From contig CAWUHX010000301.1 in NCBI GenBank assembly GCA_963922205.1, positions 248,001 through 312,000 of the forward strand: DNA of 64,000 nt, written 5' to 3'. The notes below the pieces were generated by a model. The model did not search any database and had not been told where the DNA came from. It worked only from the letters and a program-made list of their open reading frames with translations. Origin of the DNA: Romanomermis culicivorax. Its lineage: Eukaryota > Nematoda > Enoplea > Mermithida > Mermithidae. Each line of letters opens with the position of its first letter. The first letter of the stretch is position 1. The position numbers and the translations under genes are program-made. Positions 45,290 to 64,000 of the stretch are shown one piece after another.

Positions 45290-47732
45290 AAGACGACGCT
45301 CATGACGGATCGAAACCATTATGAAGGCTATGTAAGAGAAGTTTCAGGCCACACTCGCGATAACTTGAGCTGCAGATCAAACAAATATGTAAATTTTGTT
45401 GTGCGAGAAATCGAGAAAACTGAACTTTGGTGGCGCACAAAACATAAACCATACATGTTTGAGTATTGTTTACTCCACCAGGTGAAAGTGCAATTAAAAT
45501 TCCACTAGAGGCGCAATTTTAGGGCAGCTAGCTCAATTGATGTCCGTCGAGCACAGAGTAATGTTAAAAGATTTTTTGGACAAATTATGATAAAAATTGC
45601 AACTTGTCGTACTGTAGCTCAATTAATTTATGCTTCCAGCTGGAATGCATGATATCACAGCTGCGTTTAGGAGGTTTTGAGGACCTCTAAATTTTTTACT
45701 TCTCAAGCTCTCTATTGACCATAGGTGAAATCTATAAGACATTGTGTCTTAAAACAACCTATAGAGGTTTAGGGAAAATCCTGCGAATTCATGATACCAT
45801 GCATTGAAATGATATTCAAATGTTGGAAGAACTAATTCTGAAATCTTTTTTTCGAACTACCTGATAAGCTTTAACGACTTGGAAAAATTGAAAGACATGG
45901 ATTTGACTAACGTTTATATCAAAATGGATGCGGATGCCTTACTGTAAATGAAAACTTCGAGGAATCAAATTTCCAAAAATACTCAAAGGTAACAAAATTA
46001 AAATTCACTAGTTCCGCGAAAAAGATTTTGTACATATTCTGACTATAATCGGTATAATATTACCTAAATTTTTGAATAAGAAAAGCCGAACTTTCCAAAT
46101 TCAGTGGATGCAATAATATTTTGTCTTCTATCTGACCATACTAATACTATCTCATTCAGCTATTCGGTGAAGTCAAATACACACAACACCGTGCTGCAGG
46201 TGTTTTGCATAATCTTTTAGCACAAAAGTTATCGTCTTTACTCGGAGTTTTCGCCTGGGGTCTCTTACTGCGTCTTGATGATAAAGCGTGATTTTTATCA
46301 TTTAATGACTTTTCCGTAGAGTTGAAAGGATGACAAAGTGCTACCCGCTGAGCCACCATAATCTCCACGTGAATTAATGATTTTTTTGCAAAATAGTTTC
46401 GCATGCTTTATCTTTGACGGTGTGCTATTATGGAAAAGTTGAAAACTTCAAATCCACAGAGGATTTGACGGGACCGTGTATGTTTTGTTGTTATGGATTT
46501 CGATAATATTCGGTTAATTTTGATGAGATAAAGACTAAAATGTCATTCGGAAATGATTCGTAGGCGATAAAAGATCATACTCCTTGAAAATCTAATTTAG
46601 TTAATGCCAAGCGTGTGTTTGGCTTTCTATTTAAGGGGAAAAGGAAAAAACAGGAAGAAATATTGTAATAATAGTAGAATTAGCGTCTCGTTAGAAATTG
46701 ATATTTTCGAACGCCTACTATATTGATTTTTCACGACGTTCGTGATTATTCTTGCTAATCTTACAAGAATAACAGTAGGTCGAATATCATTTCAATGTGT
46801 TTTTACAATTCATTTTTATTAGGCAGTTTCCAATCATTAAAATAAACTTCTGCAACAATTGTCTCATGAAATTATCAAAATCTAAAATCACGTGTAAATA
46901 GATCTGAGCAATATTTCGGAGCGTATTATCTCCCTTGTGAACGTCTCGAATTTAGAAGCTACTTTCGTTTTATAAACTTACAAATGTGAGCACGGAGATT
47001 TTTTCCAATATCAAGTCGATTTTTGCTTTATTTTGTTTTTTCTCTTCACTCAATTTTGAATGGATCAATAATCTTTCAAAATATAAGTTTTTTCGTGCTT
47101 ACAGCAGTTTTTCCACTAACTTCATTCTTTAGTCCAGTCAAGAATTTGAGATTGTTCAATGCTCAAATAAAGCATGAATGCGATAAATACGCGACTTTTC
47201 AAGAGCTCTTGTAACATTATGGTCAAAATATGTGATCAATTCAACAACCAGTGTTCAGATTGCAATCGTCGTAGCCTTAAGTTAGACTTATTTGATTTTT
47301 CTAAATCATGGAATAAGAATCTTTTTAGATCCAAAATGTTATATTCGAAATCGCGATCTAATGGTTGAGATCTAGTAATCACTGGTTCAACGAAATGTTC
47401 CTACTTTTCCTTCCTCTTAAGTCCATTTTTCTTTCCTTTTTACGTTGACTTTACTTACTTGCTTTTTTGTTTTCTGACACTGTAATTCTTGGATTGTCTT
47501 TACCATGTCTTTTATAATTTTTTTGACCATGTTTCTAGATACTTTAACCCCGGAGTCATATCAGATTTACAGACTCCAACGAATAAGTTTATCGATCTTG
47601 AGCTTTATACAGCGATTTTTATTCTTTTCTATCACACTTTTATCACTTCACTAGCTACAGTAAAAGCTCAACAGATTTTCAAAATAAATACCTTCTTACT
47701 TTTTGGAAGTTAGTTATCCGAAAGCTCTTAAA
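45290..47732. other. Non-coding region upstream of the adenylyl cyclase
   Basis: Likely 5' flank and/or untranslated sequence of the cyclase gene. No exon, known promoter element or repeat is certain here. Confidence 0.35.
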
Positions 47733-62346
<14,614 letters not shown>

Positions 62347-63190
62347 TTATGTGAGATGACGTTCAGTTAATGAAGTGACCAGACTTTCATACAGGATGCT
62401 CCAAAAACGGTCACCTATTTACTGCAACAGACGAAATGCCAAATTCATCAATTTCTTAAACGAAATAGTAGATGCTTTTGTGTTCCACAGTCCTAAGCAT
62501 AAAATGAATTTAGTTTTCTTAATATGGAGCAACGACGTGTAGCCGATTTATTTGACGCTCTATTATCAAGATAAACTACATCATGCTTATTTACTGTCAC
62601 CTGTATATAAATTTTTTAACGATTAGATCAGGTTACTGATGAAAGTTATCAATTTTCTGCAGACATGAAAATTTTTATTGACTACAGTAATAACCTTTAA
62701 TTTTTCCATGTCAAACTTACTTTCGTCGATTCTTTGCGACTTTCATTTCTGAATGTATAGATTATTCTAGCTGCAGTGTGAACTTAGGGAACCGCCGGTT
62801 TTTGTCGACAACCCTATCTTTAGTTCAATTTTTTCGAGCTCCGGCGATGTAGAAGGCGCCAATGAGAGAAAAGAAATTGGAGGAAAAACCAGTGGTTGAA
62901 CCGTGCAGCATATTTGTAATGGCTGTTACAATAGGCAACTTGTGAAAAAAAAGATGACTTATTGCACAGGATTGTTCATTTATATAAACAACTTTTTGCG
63001 TTGCCAAGACTCATTTGAAAAAAATGAACTAATAAACGGTATACTGTAGTTTTTGATTGTGCCGTAATGTTTGAAAAATTGCGCCTGAAGTGCATGACGT
63101 TGAGATCGTCCCAAATTGGAAATCAAAAATTTTGGATAAGCTGTGTAACCAGGAGTCATCGAAACATCTTTTTCAATTTGCGCTTCAGTC
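62347..63190. other. 3' flank of the cyclase gene
   Basis: Presumed 3' UTR and downstream DNA. The first AATAAA on the plus strand that I see is at 63031-63036, about 685 bp after the stop; its use is unproven. Confidence 0.4.
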
Positions 63191-63479
63191 CCTGTAAGGA
63201 AGTTTGAGTGAATAAGTCTCTCTTTTATGCTTTTTATAGCACCATCAATTATGATATATTTTTTCGAATATATTTCTGTATACAGTAAAATGAAGCTACA
63301 GTCCTTTCTACAGTTGATCGAAATGCTACAGCAAATCATAATCTACTCACAACCAATGGCGTTTGAATAAGAATTTTATGGCCATGAAAGTTTTGGAAAG
63401 TCACTGAAGTTGGAAGAATCAGCACCATGCCATACAACATCGACGGCTGACCAAATTTGAAGGGCAGTTCAGTATCGGC
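62999..63479 (-). CDS. Two possible minus-strand exons, doubtful
   Basis: An upstream frame at about 63347-63477 reads DTELPFKFGQPSMLYGMVLI and HKILIQTPLV before GTGAGT. A downstream frame at about 62999-63194, after CTTCCTTACAG, reads TEAQIEKDVSMTPGYTAY and LGRSQRHALQAQFFKHYG to a stop. Each looks coding-like, but the phases (0 against 1 required) do not join directly and no family is recognised. Confidence 0.25.
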
Positions 63480-63710
63480 TCAAAAAATTTTGGAGGCAGT
63501 CTGTTTTTTCACGTTGCGATAAGTGGCAATCTTCACAATCCACAAGAGAACTGTGGTCATCATAAAAAATAAAATTCACTGCTCACATGTGACAAATCTG
63601 GGAGAATTGGATACTTGAAAATCTATTGTTCTTACGAATAATGATACAATTGAAATAGCAAGGAAAAGTAGCATGGTATATTCCACGTCAACTTCATTTT
63701 GCGCACTCTA

Positions 63711-63894
63711 GTCTGTTTTTGTTCGTAAATAGTGGAAGGCAAGTACTATGTGTATTTTTGCCGCTTCATGCTTGCGCATAGGATTGGAAGTTGGTAAGCC
63801 TACTCAACTAACCCGTACCGTATTTTGGGTAAAAATTCTACAGTAAAACCTCTGTACAATCGATTTTGGGGACGGCATTTATAAAAAAACAGAT
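63711..63894 (+). mobile_element. GTCTG MITE, copy 4
   Basis: Preceded by TA, starts GTCTGTTTTTGTTCGTAAAT, contains GGAAGGCAAGTACTATGTG as in copy 1, and ends GCATTTATAAAAAAACAGAT. The inverted ends are recognisable but shortened. Confidence 0.7.
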
Positions 63895-64000
63895 TATGTG
63901 GCATGAAATTCAAAAATTGCAGTAAAAAATAGGCGCCGCAACTTGCTGAAGTCAAATATTACTATGACGATCGTGAATTCTGATTAAAAAAAGATAACTT

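Noticed and set aside
46300..46370. tRNA A-box-like sequence on the minus strand (TGGCTCAGCGGG)
   Set aside because: The A-box consensus fits, but there is no B box or cloverleaf; at best a tRNA-derived SINE trace.

Overview
The window is nuclear DNA of an animal, most likely an aquatic invertebrate. Coding exons are short and split by GT-AG introns. The DNA is AT-rich. Four elements point the same way: a Tx1-type L1 retrotransposon, a mariner, many hAT-like elements, and a fragment of the F54H12.2-like capsid-associated protein family of Polinton/Mavericks. I cannot name the species. There are no bacterial genes, CRISPR arrays or rRNA genes.

Layout. 0-1.25 kb is a decayed mariner. 3.8-4.3 kb (minus strand) holds three coding exons of a UBL3-type membrane-anchored ubiquitin-fold gene; its last exon is not visible. 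3-21.3 kb is otherwise a transposon graveyard. Six short hAT-like elements there have exact 8-bp target duplications, and this belt carries a recurrent GC-rich hairpin (CCGGCGC-TTC-GCGCCGG type). It also holds a (TA)n tract with several hAT termini, a Jockey/CR1-like reverse transcriptase fragment and a broken L1-Tx1. 21.9-26.4 kb holds more MITEs, a GC-richer kilobase packed with consecutive hairpins, and a 97-bp minisatellite.

27.1-31.5 kb (minus strand) is an eight-exon gene whose exon phases all agree. It encodes a type I single-pass membrane protein that I do not recognise, and a foldback element sits in its first intron. 33.0-33.6 kb has possible 3' exons of a plus-strand gene, followed by a reversed, frameshifted Polinton capsid-family remnant (33.65-34.49 kb). 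34.5-47.7 kb is largely non-coding, with a few old repeats and one candidate exon.

47.7-62.3 kb (plus strand) is the main gene: a membrane adenylyl cyclase of the ADCY1/rutabaga class. I reconstructed 20 exons (1683 codons plus stop, all phases consistent). They give a six-helix block, C1 catalytic domain, a basic C1b helix resembling the calmodulin site, a shortened second membrane block, C2 catalytic domain and a tail of about 670 residues. Its introns contain a (CTA)n microsatellite of about 520 bp and two near-palindromic AGCT-rich MITEs. 62.35 kb to the end is non-coding apart from two doubtful minus-strand exons and a MITE.
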